Positions 1 to 9,521 of a stretch of DNA of 64,000 bases are shown one piece after another (position 1 is the first letter of the stretch; every line of letters starts with the position of its first letter). Source of the DNA: JADGQN01 sp035315185. Lineage in GTDB: Bacteria > Desulfobacterota > Syntrophorhabdia > Syntrophorhabdales > WCHB1-27. The DNA lies in NCBI GenBank assembly GCA_035315185.1, contig DATFYE010000151.1:1-64000 (forward strand), given 5' to 3'. Below the pieces are notes generated by a model. It saw nothing but the letters and a program-made list of their open reading frames with translations. It made no database searches and was not told the origin of the DNA. The translations under genes were made by a program, and so were the position numbers.

Positions 1-53
1 AGCTGGTGATTTTCCTCACGCCAAGAGTCGTTTACGCAAAGGATCCGCTATGA
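1..53 (+). CDS. Secretin (GspD/PilQ family), C-terminal end only
   Basis: The open frame entering the window (codons from base 3) ends in LVIFLTPRVVYAKDPL and a TGA at 51-53. The LVIFLTPRVV pattern is the typical last beta-strand of outer-membrane secretins of type II secretion and type IV pilus systems. The stop overlaps the ATG of the next gene (ATGA), so the two are translationally coupled. Only 16 residues are visible, so GspD cannot be told from PilQ. The assembly genes downstream support a secretin. Confidence 0.7.
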   Translation, partial: LVIFLTPRVVYAKDPL

Positions 54-1198
54 GCGTGATCCTGGATGCTCTGAAAAAAGCACAGGACGAGAGAAAAAGG
101 CCGGTATATCGCAACGGTGGCGGTGACGAAGGCCTTCCAAAGAAGACGCGATGGGTCTTTTACGTGATCGTGGGCACTCTTGCCTGCGCGATACTTTTTG
201 TGCTTTTCCTGCCGAACCTCTATAGAATGCAGGCCCCGAGCCCTCCTCAGGTGGCTCAGCAAAAGGAAGCCCCCGTGCCGCCGGTTGTCCCACCCAAGGT
301 GGTTCCCGAGGCTCCGCCCCCAAGGCCTCCTGAAGCGCCGGCTAAAGAAGATTTCCCGAAGTTCGCCGCGGCAACCCCGCAGGATGCCCGAAGAGCTGAC
401 GTGACAGAGCGATCTCAACCGGAGAAAGAGGTGAGGGGGAAGGCACCGGATCAACGGATGCGCCTGGCCAAAAAAGAGCCCGGAAAAGAAGTCAAGAAAG
501 AGTCGGACGCCGAGCCTCAAAAGCCCGCGCCGATACCGGGAAAGGCGCCAGAGACAGCGGCGCCGGGTGCACCGAGCCCCGAACCAGCCGTTGTTGTGCA
601 GAGGATGACCAACGACCGTGTTCTCACCAATTATAACAACGCAATTCTCGCCGCTGAGCAGGGCAGTGACGAACAAGCGAAAAAGCTCTACCTGGCGGTG
701 CTGGCAGATGAGCCGAACAATATCGAGGCCCTCAACAACCTCGGCGTCCTGGCCATGAGCGAAGGCAATACAAAGGAAGCCGCCTCCTATTTCAGGAGAA
801 TCCTGGACTACCGGAAGGACTATGCGAAGGCGTACAACAACCTGGGCCTTGTAGCGGTTCGGGACGGCGATAAGAAACTTGCAGAAGAATACTTCAGGAA
901 AGCTATCGAAGTAGCCCCGCAGGGAGTCGAGCCGTATCTGAACCTTGCAGCGTTACTGCGTTCAGAAAAGAAACTCGAAGAAGCAAACAGTGTTATTGAT
1001 GCTCCGCTGAGAAGAGGACTTCGAGGAGATCAACTCTTTCTCTCGGCAGCGCTCATCAAAGACGAGCTCGGCCATCAAGAAGAAGCCATCAGGTATTACC
1101 GATACTATCTCCAGGCATCGTCACCAAAAGAGGATCGCAGGAAGGTCATAGAGAGGTTGACATTTCTTGAGGAGAGTAAATCTGAAGCAGGCCGTTGA
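50..1198 (+). CDS. GspB-like inner-membrane protein with TPR domain
   Basis: 382 residues. The N-terminus MSVILDALKKAQDERKRP is characteristic of GspB/ExeB-like accessory proteins that connect type II secretion or pilus machinery to the inner membrane. One membrane segment lies at about residues 36-57. A Pro/Ala/Lys-rich periplasmic linker follows (about 60-190), then several tetratricopeptide repeats (about 190-370, with NNLGVLAM and NNLGLVAV signatures). The start codon overlaps the secretin stop. It probably acts as a periplasmic scaffold for the secretin or pseudopilus. Family placement rests on the N-terminal motif and context; the TPR half alone is not diagnostic. Confidence 0.75.
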   Translation: MSVILDALKKAQDERKRPVYRNGGGDEGLPKKTRWVFYVIVGTLACAILFVLFLPNLYRMQAPSPPQVAQQKEAPVPPVVPPKVVPEAPPPRPPEAPAKEDFPKFAAATPQDARRADVTERSQPEKEVRGKAPDQRMRLAKKEPGKEVKKESDAEPQKPAPIPGKAPETAAPGAPSPEPAVVVQRMTNDRVLTNYNNAILAAEQGSDEQAKKLYLAVLADEPNNIEALNNLGVLAMSEGNTKEAASYFRRILDYRKDYAKAYNNLGLVAVRDGDKKLAEEYFRKAIEVAPQGVEPYLNLAALLRSEKKLEEANSVIDAPLRRGLRGDQLFLSAALIKDELGHQEEAIRYYRYYLQASSPKEDRRKVIERLTFLEESKSEAGR

Positions 1199-1424
1199 GA
1201 AAGGTATCGCGCAGGGTGCCAAGAGCGTCTCCCTTTTTGCCGGTTTTCCTCCTCTTGGAAACACGGGAGATGTGAAGTCCACAAGTCCTGCCGCGCTGAT
1301 AGATATAATCAGCCGTGAGAGAAGCTGCCACATCTTCACCGTAGAGGACCCTATGGAGTACCTCTTCAGGCCGCATCAGTCGATTATCAGCCGGAGGGAG
1401 ACGTATAGCCTATGCCATCACTAG
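1167..1424 (+). pseudogene. PilT-like ATPase remnant (internal deletion)
   Basis: This 85-codon frame overlaps the end of the GspB-like gene and the start of gspE. About 35 N-terminal residues (NLKQAVEKGIAQGAK...) resemble the beginning of PilT-type ATPases. They join directly to KST...ALIDIISRERSCHIFTVEDPMEYLFRPHQSIISRRE, which matches the PilT stretch from the end of Walker A through the Asp box. The central part of Walker A, the region before it and the whole C-terminal half are missing, against about 350 residues for intact PilT. The only visible start is TTG inside the upstream gene. It is most simply the relic of a pilT copy deleted between pilus genes; whether it is translated cannot be told. 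Confidence 0.5.
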
Positions 1425-3094
1425 TGAAAAAACGATTGGGTGAGATTCTGGTCGACGCCAGGAAGCTGAAAGAGGAAGACCTGCACAAGGCCCTTGGTGA
1501 GCAGCGGAAGTACGGCGAGAAGCTTGGGAACGTGCTTATCAGGATGGGACTTCTTTCGGAAAAGGAGATCATGGAGACCGTGAGCAAGCAGCTCGGGATT
1601 CCTATCGTGAATCTCTTTGATGTAAACCTTTCGGAAGAGCTGGTCAGATTGATTCCGGAAAACGTAGCGAAGAACCACATGGTAATTCCCTTTGAACGGA
1701 ATTTTAGCGTGCTCCGCCTCGCCATGATCGATCCGCTCGACATCAACGCGCTGGATGAGGTAGCAAGGTTTTTACGCATGGAGGTCTCGCCCTGCATAGT
1801 GACCAGGAGCGAAATGAAATGGGCCCTGGAGCGCTACTACGGGATCAAAAGCCTGGTTGAGGAGACCCTCGATATCATCAAGGAGAGAGAAGCCCTTTCC
1901 GGTGAGGAGGAGGAAGAAGAGGAGGAAAAGCCTCCTGTGGAGATTGCTGAGGATGAGCCCGTCATAAAATTTGTCAACAGCCTCCTTGCTCAGGCACTGG
2001 CCGACAACGCGAGCGACATTCATATCGAGCCTGCAGAAGATCTTATGAGGATCCGCATGCGTGTGGACGGGCGGCTCCGCGAGATGCAGGCGCCTCAGAA
2101 AAAGATGCTTCTCCCGATCATCTCAAGGATAAAGATCATGGCAGGGATGGATATCGCCAAAACCAGAATCCCGCAGGACGGACGGTTCGACATTACAAAA
2201 GAGGTTGGTGTCAGAGTCTCCACGTATCCCACTATGTGGGGAGAGAAGGCCGTGTTAAGGCTTCTTGATAAGAGTGCAGCCTTATACGGCGTTGATAAAC
2301 TGGGTCTCCTGGTTGATGATGAAGACAGGCTGAAGAAGGTCCTTACGCGAGCGTACGGTTTTGTACTTTCCACCGGTCCGACCGGCAGCGGTAAAACCAC
2401 GACGCTTTACGCGATCCTGAACCATATCCATTCGACCGAGAAGAATATCATCACCATCGAGGATCCGGTGGAGTACACGATCGACTATGTTGCGCAGGCG
2501 CAGGTCAACGTGAAAGCAGGACTGACCTTTGAATCGGGCCTGAGGTCCATGCTTCGCCAGGACCCCGACATCATCATGGTTGGCGAGATCAGGGACAAGG
2601 AAACGGCAACCATAGCTATCCATGCGGCCCTTACGGGTCACATCGTTCTTTCCACGTTTCACACGAATGACGCGCCCGGGGCATTAACCCGCCTCGTTGA
2701 AATGGGCATAGAGCCGTTCCTCGTGGCGTCGTCGGTCTCGTGCGTTATGGGACAGCGGTTGCTGCGAAAGATATGTGAGGATTGCAAAGAAGCATACATG
2801 CCGCCTCCGGCGGTGCTCGAGAGTATAGACGTGCACGAAAGCGTCCCGCTATATAGAGGCAAAGGTTGTCCTGTTTGCCGGAATACGGGTTTCAAGGGGC
2901 GCACAGGCGTATTTGAACTTCTCGTCATGGATGATGAGGTGCGGGAGCTCGTGGTAGACAAGGTGTCGACTGAAGTGATAAAAAAGAAGGCGATGGAAAT
3001 GGGTATGCGGGAGATGCGCGAGGACGCTATTAAGAAAGCGCTTCTTGGAGTGACGACCCTCGAAGAAGCCCTTAATACAACACAGCTGGAATAA
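1412..3094 (+). CDS. Type II secretion / type IV pilus assembly ATPase (GspE/PilB)
   Basis: 560 residues, full length for the family. An N-terminal MshEN/T2SSE_N domain (about 1-150) is followed by an acidic Glu-rich linker (about 165-175) and the AAA-type secretion ATPase. Walker A GPTGSGKTTT is near residue 321 and the Walker B/Asp-box region DPDIIMVGEIRD near 385. The tetracysteine zinc motif is present as CEDC (about 453) and CPVC (about 487). It hydrolyses ATP in the cytoplasm to drive polymerisation of (pseudo)pilin. GGAGGGAG upstream of the ATG is a plausible ribosome binding site. It is followed after 4 bp by the platform protein gene. Confidence 0.92.
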   Translation: MPSLVKKRLGEILVDARKLKEEDLHKALGEQRKYGEKLGNVLIRMGLLSEKEIMETVSKQLGIPIVNLFDVNLSEELVRLIPENVAKNHMVIPFERNFSVLRLAMIDPLDINALDEVARFLRMEVSPCIVTRSEMKWALERYYGIKSLVEETLDIIKEREALSGEEEEEEEEKPPVEIAEDEPVIKFVNSLLAQALADNASDIHIEPAEDLMRIRMRVDGRLREMQAPQKKMLLPIISRIKIMAGMDIAKTRIPQDGRFDITKEVGVRVSTYPTMWGEKAVLRLLDKSAALYGVDKLGLLVDDEDRLKKVLTRAYGFVLSTGPTGSGKTTTLYAILNHIHSTEKNIITIEDPVEYTIDYVAQAQVNVKAGLTFESGLRSMLRQDPDIIMVGEIRDKETATIAIHAALTGHIVLSTFHTNDAPGALTRLVEMGIEPFLVASSVSCVMGQRLLRKICEDCKEAYMPPPAVLESIDVHESVPLYRGKGCPVCRNTGFKGRTGVFELLVMDDEVRELVVDKVSTEVIKKKAMEMGMREMREDAIKKALLGVTTLEEALNTTQLE

Positions 3095-3098
3095 TAAC

Positions 3099-4328
3099 AT
3101 GGCGGTATTTGCGTACAAAGCCCGAGATGAAAGAGGTGCCCTGATTGCCGGCACCATGGATGCGGACAGTCACCGCGCCGTATCAGCCCATCTTGACAGC
3201 ATGGGCCTTTTTCCTGTAGCGGTTTCGGAAAAGAAGGGTTTTGGGACGGTCTCCCTCGACGAATATCTGACGAAACTGGACAGGGTGAAACTGGATGACC
3301 TCATATTCTTCACGCGTCAGCTCCGTACGGTTATTAAGGCCGGTGTCCCGCTCATTTCGGGGCTGAAAGCGCTGGAAGAGCAAACGAACAGTCGAAAACT
3401 TAAAAAAAAGATCAAGAAGGTCTGGCAGGATCTGGACCGCGGTCAGAGTTTTTCCGATGCCCTCTCCGGGAACAAAGATGTCTTTTCCGACCTGTATGTC
3501 AGTATGGTGAAGGCTGGTGAAGTCGGCGGTGTGCTTGACGAAGTCCTGGAAAGGCTTGCGCAGCTTCTCGAGTTCCAGATGAAGACGAGAGAAACGTTCA
3601 AGTCGGCAATGCGATATCCCTCCATGGTGGTGGGTGCTATCGTCATAGCCTTCGGCGTACTGGTTACGTTCGTCATACCCAAGTTTGCTCTTCTCTTCAA
3701 GGGGTCCACCATGCAGCTTCCTCTTCCCACGCGCATCCTGCTGGGACTCAACGATCTGGTGCAGGCTTACGGCGTCTTTCTCCTGGGAGGCGTGATCGGT
3801 ATCTGTATTGCCGGCTATGTATATACGCGGACCCAGCAAGGGAAATACGTGAGAGATCAGCTGATGCTCAAGCTTCCCATCGTGGGTAAGATCCTTCTAA
3901 AGATATGCATGAGCAGGTTTGCTTATGTTGAGGAGAACCTCATCCGAGCCGGTGTGCCGATTGTTACCGCATTGGAGATTGTAGCCCGGACCGTCGGAAA
4001 CCTTGTTATCACGAAAAAGGTCGTTGAAATAAGCGAGAAGATAGAGAAGGGCAAAGGCATTTCCAAGCCCATGAAAGACAGCGGTATCTTTCCTCCTCTT
4101 GTGCTACACTTGATCGCAACCGGGGAGGACACGGGGTCGCTGGAGGAGATGCTGAGAGAAGTCTCCATACACTATGATAGTGAGGTGACGTATTCGCTCA
4201 ACCGGTTATCATCGTGGATCGAGCCGATTCTGATCACGGTACTTGGCGGCATGGTCCTGTTTATAGCACTCGCCGTATTCTTGCCCTGGTGGAGCATGAT
4301 GGAAGCGATGAAGCATGGAGGGGGCTAA
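3099..4328 (+). CDS. Type II secretion / type IV pilus inner-membrane platform protein (GspF/PilC)
   Basis: 409 residues, normal length. It begins MAVFAYKARDERG, a standard GspF start. Two T2SSF cytoplasmic domains (about 65-190 and 270-390) alternate with three membrane segments at about 170-195, 225-243 and 378-400. It forms the inner-membrane platform that couples the GspE/PilB ATPase to pilin extraction. It directly follows the ATPase gene and precedes a pilin gene, the classic assembly-operon order. Confidence 0.92.
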   Translation: MAVFAYKARDERGALIAGTMDADSHRAVSAHLDSMGLFPVAVSEKKGFGTVSLDEYLTKLDRVKLDDLIFFTRQLRTVIKAGVPLISGLKALEEQTNSRKLKKKIKKVWQDLDRGQSFSDALSGNKDVFSDLYVSMVKAGEVGGVLDEVLERLAQLLEFQMKTRETFKSAMRYPSMVVGAIVIAFGVLVTFVIPKFALLFKGSTMQLPLPTRILLGLNDLVQAYGVFLLGGVIGICIAGYVYTRTQQGKYVRDQLMLKLPIVGKILLKICMSRFAYVEENLIRAGVPIVTALEIVARTVGNLVITKKVVEISEKIEKGKGISKPMKDSGIFPPLVLHLIATGEDTGSLEEMLREVSIHYDSEVTYSLNRLSSWIEPILITVLGGMVLFIALAVFLPWWSMMEAMKHGGG

Positions 4329-4532
4329 AGAGAAAGGGCAGAGAGACGTGAAAATTGGAGAGGATGGCATAAGATTTGCTCGAAAAGCAAGGTCGGTAAT
4401 GGAAGCTAGAGAGACCACGAGACCGGAGGGAGGTGGAAAGAAAGAGAAGAAGGCCCTAAAGTAGTCGGCACGATTTGACGATAATATAGGTGGGAGGTTT
4501 ACTACAAAATTATGCAAAAAGGAGGCTTCGGA

Positions 4533-4994
4533 ATGGATCTTAGGAGGAACAGGAAAGGCTTTACGTTGATTGAATTAATCATCATCATCATCATTCTTGG
4601 TATATTGGCAGCTGTTGCGATACCGAAGTACCTCGACATGAGGCAGGACGCGGTCAACGCAACCGTGCGGGGGATTCTCGGAGGCATGAGAGGCGCGAAT
4701 ACCATCCTCTGGGGAAACAGGATTATTCAAAACCAGGTGACCACGTTCGGCTTTGCTGACATCCTTTTCAGCATGGAGATGAAAGGTGGTAATATTGCCA
4801 CTACGGTCGACGCCAGCGGCACCAATCTGACTATGACCGTCGGTTCTTCATCCTACGGCTTCACCCTGGGTCAACCGGCACCCACTGGTAATTCCTATGC
4901 TATTCCGCCGACCCAGTACGTTCAAATCTACTTGGCAACCGCTCCCAGCCCGACTAATAATGCTATTGCCGGCACCCAGTACACCATGTGGTAA
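4533..4994 (+). CDS. Type IV pilin / major pseudopilin-like protein
   Basis: 153 residues from the ATG at 4533, chosen because AAAAAGGAGG lies just before it; an upstream in-frame ATG at 4512 sits before that ribosome binding site. The short basic leader (MDLRRNRKG) is followed by FTLIELIIIIIILGILAAVAIPKY: a prepilin-peptidase cleavage site after Gly, Glu at +5 and a hydrophobic helix with an unusually long isoleucine run. The C-terminal 90 residues are Gly/Ser/Thr-rich and have no cysteine pair. It could be a major pilin or a GspG-type pseudopilin. It is separated from gspF by about 200 bp, so it may have its own promoter. Confidence 0.85.
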   Translation: MDLRRNRKGFTLIELIIIIIILGILAAVAIPKYLDMRQDAVNATVRGILGGMRGANTILWGNRIIQNQVTTFGFADILFSMEMKGGNIATTVDASGTNLTMTVGSSSYGFTLGQPAPTGNSYAIPPTQYVQIYLATAPSPTNNAIAGTQYTMW

Positions 4995-5019
4995 TAGCGC
5001 GGCGTATTCAGCAAGCCAT

Positions 5020-5057
5020 GGGCGGAAAGGGTGAATCAGAAGGCACCCTTTCCGCCC
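5020..5057 (+). terminator. Perfect 14-bp hairpin after the pilin gene
   Basis: A 14-bp stem (GGGCGGAAAGGGTG with its exact complement) surrounds a 10-nt loop, 25 bp after the pilin stop. The T-run that follows is short (TGCATTT), so intrinsic termination may be weak. The hairpin may also protect the pilin mRNA 3' end. Confidence 0.6.
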
Positions 5058-5421
5058 TGCATTTCCAGACACGGGGTTGCGTCCGCGGTTGTCTGGCGCC
5101 CAGCAAGCAATCCCTATCCCTGTGATCATTCATCTCAAGGCCCTGCCTTTTGGCCCTGATGGCTCATGAAGCTCCGCATCCATTTTGGTACATGGCCGGC
5201 CTGAGTCACGGGCGCTTCATGGTTCCCGTCCCTGTCGATCTTTCGAGTCCTTATAACCCAGACTATACTGCTTTCCAGGTCCTTTGCGATCGTAAGTTCG
5301 AGCCTCCGGGTACCAGCTTGAAAAGAGCGCAGGTAACGATGTATTGTGTAAAGGGTCTCGTTCTTGCAGCCCTGAGAAAATTCGCAGTGCGAAACCTTCA
5401 CTCTGAGGTGTTGCGGATACA
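5058..5421. other. Intergenic stretch, no gene recognised
   Basis: About 360 bp between the pilin hairpin and the YfhO-type gene. The open frames here lack good starts and any familiar sequence. I see no clear promoter, tRNA or repeat. Confidence 0.5.
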
Positions 5422-7725
5422 ATGAAGCTATTTGAGAGAAGACCTCTTGTGAGGACGTTCTATCTTTTTGTTTTGCTCGTTCTCGTGCTCCTTTATTTTG
5501 ACCGAGTCCTGTCCTGCCGCCTGGTTTTTATCGAGAGAGACCTGTCCCCATTTTTTATCCCTCCTAAGATCCTGTGGGTAGACCTCCTCAAGCACGGAAT
5601 CTTTCCATTCTGGAATCCCTACCAGTATTCTGGCATACCGCTCCTCGCCGCATTGCAGCCCGGCGTACTCTATCCCCCTCACGTCTTCTATCTGTTTCTC
5701 CCTTTTCCTGTTGTCTGGAACTGGCTGATCATCCTTCACTTTCTGCTGGCGGGCATTGCAGTCTATCTGTTCCTCATCCATATTAAATCCTCCGAAGAAG
5801 GGGCCTTCGTCGGGGCCATGATATTCATGCTGTCCGGCTATCTGATGTCGGTTCATAATTTACTGCCGCACCTCTTTGCCGTTAGCTGGTTTCCACTGGT
5901 GCTCCTTTTCTTTCTCAAACATTTCGAAACAGGGCGGCTTCGCGATGGCGTGTTTGTTGCTTTTTTTCTTCTCATGCAATTTCTCTCAGGAGCGCCCGAG
6001 ATTCTCATGATGAGCGTGCTGGCGCTCATCATCGTCGCATTCTTTCTGCCGTCCTTGATTGGCGAACACGTTGGTTTCTACGGCCGGATACGCTCCTTCG
6101 TCGTCATCTTCTCACTTTTTCTGTTGCTCTCTGCTGTGCAGTTGCTCCCTTTTTTGGAGCTGAAGGCTCATAGCATACGCCAGGGTGGACTCACGTACTA
6201 CGAGTCGAGCGTCTGGTCCATGGCTTGGCGCGACGTTATTCAGTTTTTTGTGCCTGACCCGTTTGGAAACATGATGAACGACCAGAAATACTGGCAGAAC
6301 CAGTCATGGCTGAAGACGATCTATCTCGGTATCGTGCCGTTTTGCCTTTCGACGTTCTATTTCTTAACTACCGGCCGAAAACGGTGGTTCTTCGGGCTTC
6401 TGATCGTTATTTCACTTATCTTCGCCCTGGGGGGCAACACCCCTGTCTACAGACTACTCTACCGGATACCGCCATTTAACAGCGTACGCTACCCGGTCAA
6501 GTTTCTTTTCCTGTTTTTTTTCGTCATCTCCGTTACGTCGGGACTCGGCTTTGACAAGTTGCGTCAAGGTATCGCGGAAGGAAACAGGCGCATCCACGGA
6601 GCCATTCAGATTTTTTTCTATCTCGGCTTTCTTTTCGCTTTGGCCTGGTCCTGCACAGTACTGTTCAGGACACGTGTCGTGAATTTCTTCGATACCATTG
6701 GCTTCAAACCGGAGGCTTATAACGTCATAGACGTGAACATTCACGACATTCGCAGGTTCTGTTTTTTTGCTTTCCTGTTCTGCATTCTGTTGCTCGTCTA
6801 CCGGCGGGTGACGCGGAAGAGGCTGGTAATGGTGTTCATGGTAGCCATTCTCGCGCTCGATCTCTTTCTTGCGAACTACGGATTTTACTACAGTCTTCAG
6901 TGGGAACTGTACACGCACCCACACGAGTTTGTGAGCGAGATTGTAAAAGAAGGAAAGATAGACAGATATTTTCTGACTCCGAAAACACAGAATACGTATA
7001 ACCGGTTTCCCAAGGATAGAGCTGCCATGGGTTCTGCTTACGCCCCTTTGGCAGGCCTCTATACGGCCGAAGGGGCCGAAGTTCTCAGGCTAGGCTACTA
7101 TGAGCTGTTCATAAACTGGCTGAAGATTCTTTCCTCTATAGACGAGGCGAAGCGTTTTTTTGATGTAGCGGGCATACGTTACGTGGTTAGCATCATGAAA
7201 CTGGACGAGGACGATTTTAGCCTGCTGAAAAGCATGAAGCTGGGTGACACACGTCTCTATCTCTATGAGTATGATGACTATCCCGGTCGCTTCCTGCTTT
7301 TTTCGCGGATCCGCACTGTGCCTGATGAAAAGAGTATGATCGAAGCTATGGCGGACCGAAGCATAGATTTGAGGCAGGAGCTGATCGTCCTGAGTAAAGA
7401 AGCCCAGCCCAGTGCCCCCGTCTCCACACGAGGCAAGGTGGAGCTGGTCCGATATGAGCCAAACAACCTCGTCTTGAAATGCAGGACCGACCGGGGAGGG
7501 TTTCTTTATGTAAGCGACGCGTACTACCCCGGATGGAGGGCATACGTGGACGGCCAAAGAACGGAAATTTTACGAGCAGACCTGGCGTTCCGGGCGGTGA
7601 AGGTGCCACCCGGTGAGCATACTGTTTTGTTCCGGTATGTACCGATTTCATTTTATGCCGGGCTCGTCGTAACCGCGATTGGCCTGATTCTCTCCTGCCT
7701 TCTCATTGTGAAAGGCCGGAAATGA
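5422..7725 (+). CDS. YfhO-type polytopic membrane protein
   Basis: 767 residues with roughly a dozen hydrophobic segments, starting at about 10-27. A C-terminal soluble region contains SDAYYPGWRAYVDG and PPGEHTVLFRYVP, hallmark strings of the bacterial YfhO family. YfhO proteins are GT-C-fold-like proteins linked to lipoteichoic-acid or polysaccharide glycosylation in other bacteria. The four-base overlap with the O-antigen-ligase-like gene downstream (ATGA at 7722) suggests a shared role in surface glycan or pilin glycosylation. The specific substrate is unknown. Confidence 0.8.
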   Translation: MKLFERRPLVRTFYLFVLLVLVLLYFDRVLSCRLVFIERDLSPFFIPPKILWVDLLKHGIFPFWNPYQYSGIPLLAALQPGVLYPPHVFYLFLPFPVVWNWLIILHFLLAGIAVYLFLIHIKSSEEGAFVGAMIFMLSGYLMSVHNLLPHLFAVSWFPLVLLFFLKHFETGRLRDGVFVAFFLLMQFLSGAPEILMMSVLALIIVAFFLPSLIGEHVGFYGRIRSFVVIFSLFLLLSAVQLLPFLELKAHSIRQGGLTYYESSVWSMAWRDVIQFFVPDPFGNMMNDQKYWQNQSWLKTIYLGIVPFCLSTFYFLTTGRKRWFFGLLIVISLIFALGGNTPVYRLLYRIPPFNSVRYPVKFLFLFFFVISVTSGLGFDKLRQGIAEGNRRIHGAIQIFFYLGFLFALAWSCTVLFRTRVVNFFDTIGFKPEAYNVIDVNIHDIRRFCFFAFLFCILLLVYRRVTRKRLVMVFMVAILALDLFLANYGFYYSLQWELYTHPHEFVSEIVKEGKIDRYFLTPKTQNTYNRFPKDRAAMGSAYAPLAGLYTAEGAEVLRLGYYELFINWLKILSSIDEAKRFFDVAGIRYVVSIMKLDEDDFSLLKSMKLGDTRLYLYEYDDYPGRFLLFSRIRTVPDEKSMIEAMADRSIDLRQELIVLSKEAQPSAPVSTRGKVELVRYEPNNLVLKCRTDRGGFLYVSDAYYPGWRAYVDGQRTEILRADLAFRAVKVPPGEHTVLFRYVPISFYAGLVVTAIGLILSCLLIVKGRK

Positions 7726-9521
7726 CTAAGGGCATGCTCATCCTGGTCGTACTATGCACCTCGTTGCTGGGGGGGTATCTAAGCCCTCAATGGGGTATCA
7801 CGTTTTTTTTCTTGTTGATCGTCCTCCTTTTTCTCACAGTCAAGCCTGACATCAGACTCGGAAAAGATGAAGTTCTAAGTCTCCTTTTTTCCTGCTGTGG
7901 TGTGGCTTCCGTGCTGTATGCCGCTGACAAGTGGGGCGCTATTCTTTTTTCAGGCTCTCTTGTGGCAGGTTCTTTCTTTTATGTCGCCTTAAGGAACTCT
8001 TCGGGCTGGGACACACCATTACTGAAGACGATCGTACTCGGAGGCTGTATCGTGGGCCTGTGCGAGGCCCTTCACCAGATGGACCTCTTGCCGCATGGCT
8101 TGTTTTACAACCCGAATCCATTCTCGGGTTTTCTCACACCCCTGGTACCTGTCTCTCTGTACCTCTATTCAAAGTTCCGGAAAGATATTTATGTGGCTGC
8201 ATCAATGCTGCTCGTGTTCGCCAATTTCATATCCGCATCGCGGTCTGGAGTCGCGACGATGATCCTGGCCTTCGCAGCGATGGGGGTCTTCTTTTATCGG
8301 GGTAAGGATCGAACCTCCGTCAAGGCATTGCTGCTTATATTCCTCGTGGGGTTCTCCTCTTTTCTGCTTTTTTCCGAAGCGAAGGATGTCCTCATAGTGA
8401 AAAACGCAGTTGGCATGTTGGAGAAACAGCCCACCGCAATAACTCAAAGAGCGTACCTCCTTGGGACCACGTTTCAGGTTATACGACAAGCCCCTCTTCT
8501 CGGTCATGGCCTCAATTCATTCTTCGCGGTTATGAGCACTATGTCCAACCCATACGTAGTCTACTCCTCGATACACGCCCACAGTCTCTATTTGAATATC
8601 CTGGCTGAGCTGGGCATCGTGGGCCTCTTGCTCTTTTTCTCCTTTATCGTCACTGTCCTTAAAGGCCCGGTCTCCTCCTTTTTTCTCCTGAAGATTGCTC
8701 TTCTATCCTTTCTCTTCCACAATGTGGTGGAATACAATTTTCCTCCTCCGACCTTTCAGGTACTCTTCTATCTTCTGTGCGCAGCTATCGTGCAGGGAAA
8801 AGGTACCGAGTCGAGCCTTTTTCGCATTAGCGGAAAGCCAGCGAAGGCTCTCTCCCGTCTTCTGGCCCTTTATTTTCTTCTGGTGCATCTCTTTCCAATA
8901 TGCGGTTTTATCCTTCTTGATAGGGCGAATGCGGCTCTTCAGAAGGGAGATATGACGAAGACCGTGCGGTATCTTTTTGCCTCGACATATTTCGGATATT
9001 CCGTGTCGGCCTTTCCTGCTGACGCTGCTCAGCTGCTGACTGATGTTTACTTCGCCTCCAACATGAAAGATAGTAAGCTCCTTGAGATTGCTGAAAAGAA
9101 TTATATGAAAGCCCTGGCCCTCAATAGTCTGGACGGAGCCGAGTATGTTAAGGTAGCAAGCTTCTATGCCAGCACGGGCAGACCGGATAAGGCCCAGGCC
9201 TATCTTTCCAAAGTAATCGAGAAGTATCCGTATCACCAGGAATATCGCCTCGCACTGGCTCGGCTCTATGCGGGACAGGGACGGAGCAACGAGGCGACTG
9301 AGATACTCGAGGCCAGTGAAGCGTTCTTGAAAAAATACGCGCCTCTCGATCCTTTGCGTGTTGAGGTCCTTATCGACCTTGCAAGGATGTACCACAACCA
9401 GGGAGATGCCGGACGTGCAGAGGGCTTGATGGCCAAAGCCCTCCGGTTGAAGGCTTTACTTGAATCGTTTACCGCTCCGAAGGAAGAGAAGAGAGATCTT
9501 AGTCTGCTGCCGGCTCGTTGA
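7722..9521 (+). CDS. O-antigen ligase / polymerase-like membrane protein with C-terminal TPRs
   Basis: 599 residues. About ten membrane helices fill residues 1-400, including the Wzy_C-like loop with GHGLNSFF and SSIHAHSLYLNILAELGIVG at about 255-300, the conserved periplasmic region of WaaL/Wzy/PilO-type enzymes. Residues about 430-590 carry tetratricopeptide repeats. Members transfer or polymerise lipid-linked oligosaccharides in the periplasm; some glycosylate pilin. The start overlaps the YfhO-type gene. The last 23 bp overlap the convergent membrane-protein gene on the other strand. Confidence 0.82.
   Translation: MTKGMLILVVLCTSLLGGYLSPQWGITFFFLLIVLLFLTVKPDIRLGKDEVLSLLFSCCGVASVLYAADKWGAILFSGSLVAGSFFYVALRNSSGWDTPLLKTIVLGGCIVGLCEALHQMDLLPHGLFYNPNPFSGFLTPLVPVSLYLYSKFRKDIYVAASMLLVFANFISASRSGVATMILAFAAMGVFFYRGKDRTSVKALLLIFLVGFSSFLLFSEAKDVLIVKNAVGMLEKQPTAITQRAYLLGTTFQVIRQAPLLGHGLNSFFAVMSTMSNPYVVYSSIHAHSLYLNILAELGIVGLLLFFSFIVTVLKGPVSSFFLLKIALLSFLFHNVVEYNFPPPTFQVLFYLLCAAIVQGKGTESSLFRISGKPAKALSRLLALYFLLVHLFPICGFILLDRANAALQKGDMTKTVRYLFASTYFGYSVSAFPADAAQLLTDVYFASNMKDSKLLEIAEKNYMKALALNSLDGAEYVKVASFYASTGRPDKAQAYLSKVIEKYPYHQEYRLALARLYAGQGRSNEATEILEASEAFLKKYAPLDPLRVEVLIDLARMYHNQGDAGRAEGLMAKALRLKALLESFTAPKEEKRDLSLLPAR

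Noticed and set aside
4475..4500. Sigma54 promoter before the pilin gene (GGCACGATTTGAC)
   Set aside because: The -24 half is similar, but the -12 GC is missing and spacing is imperfect.
5150..5425. 91-codon ORF between the pilin and YfhO genes
   Set aside because: No ribosome binding site or recognisable sequence, odd composition, and it overlaps the next gene's start.
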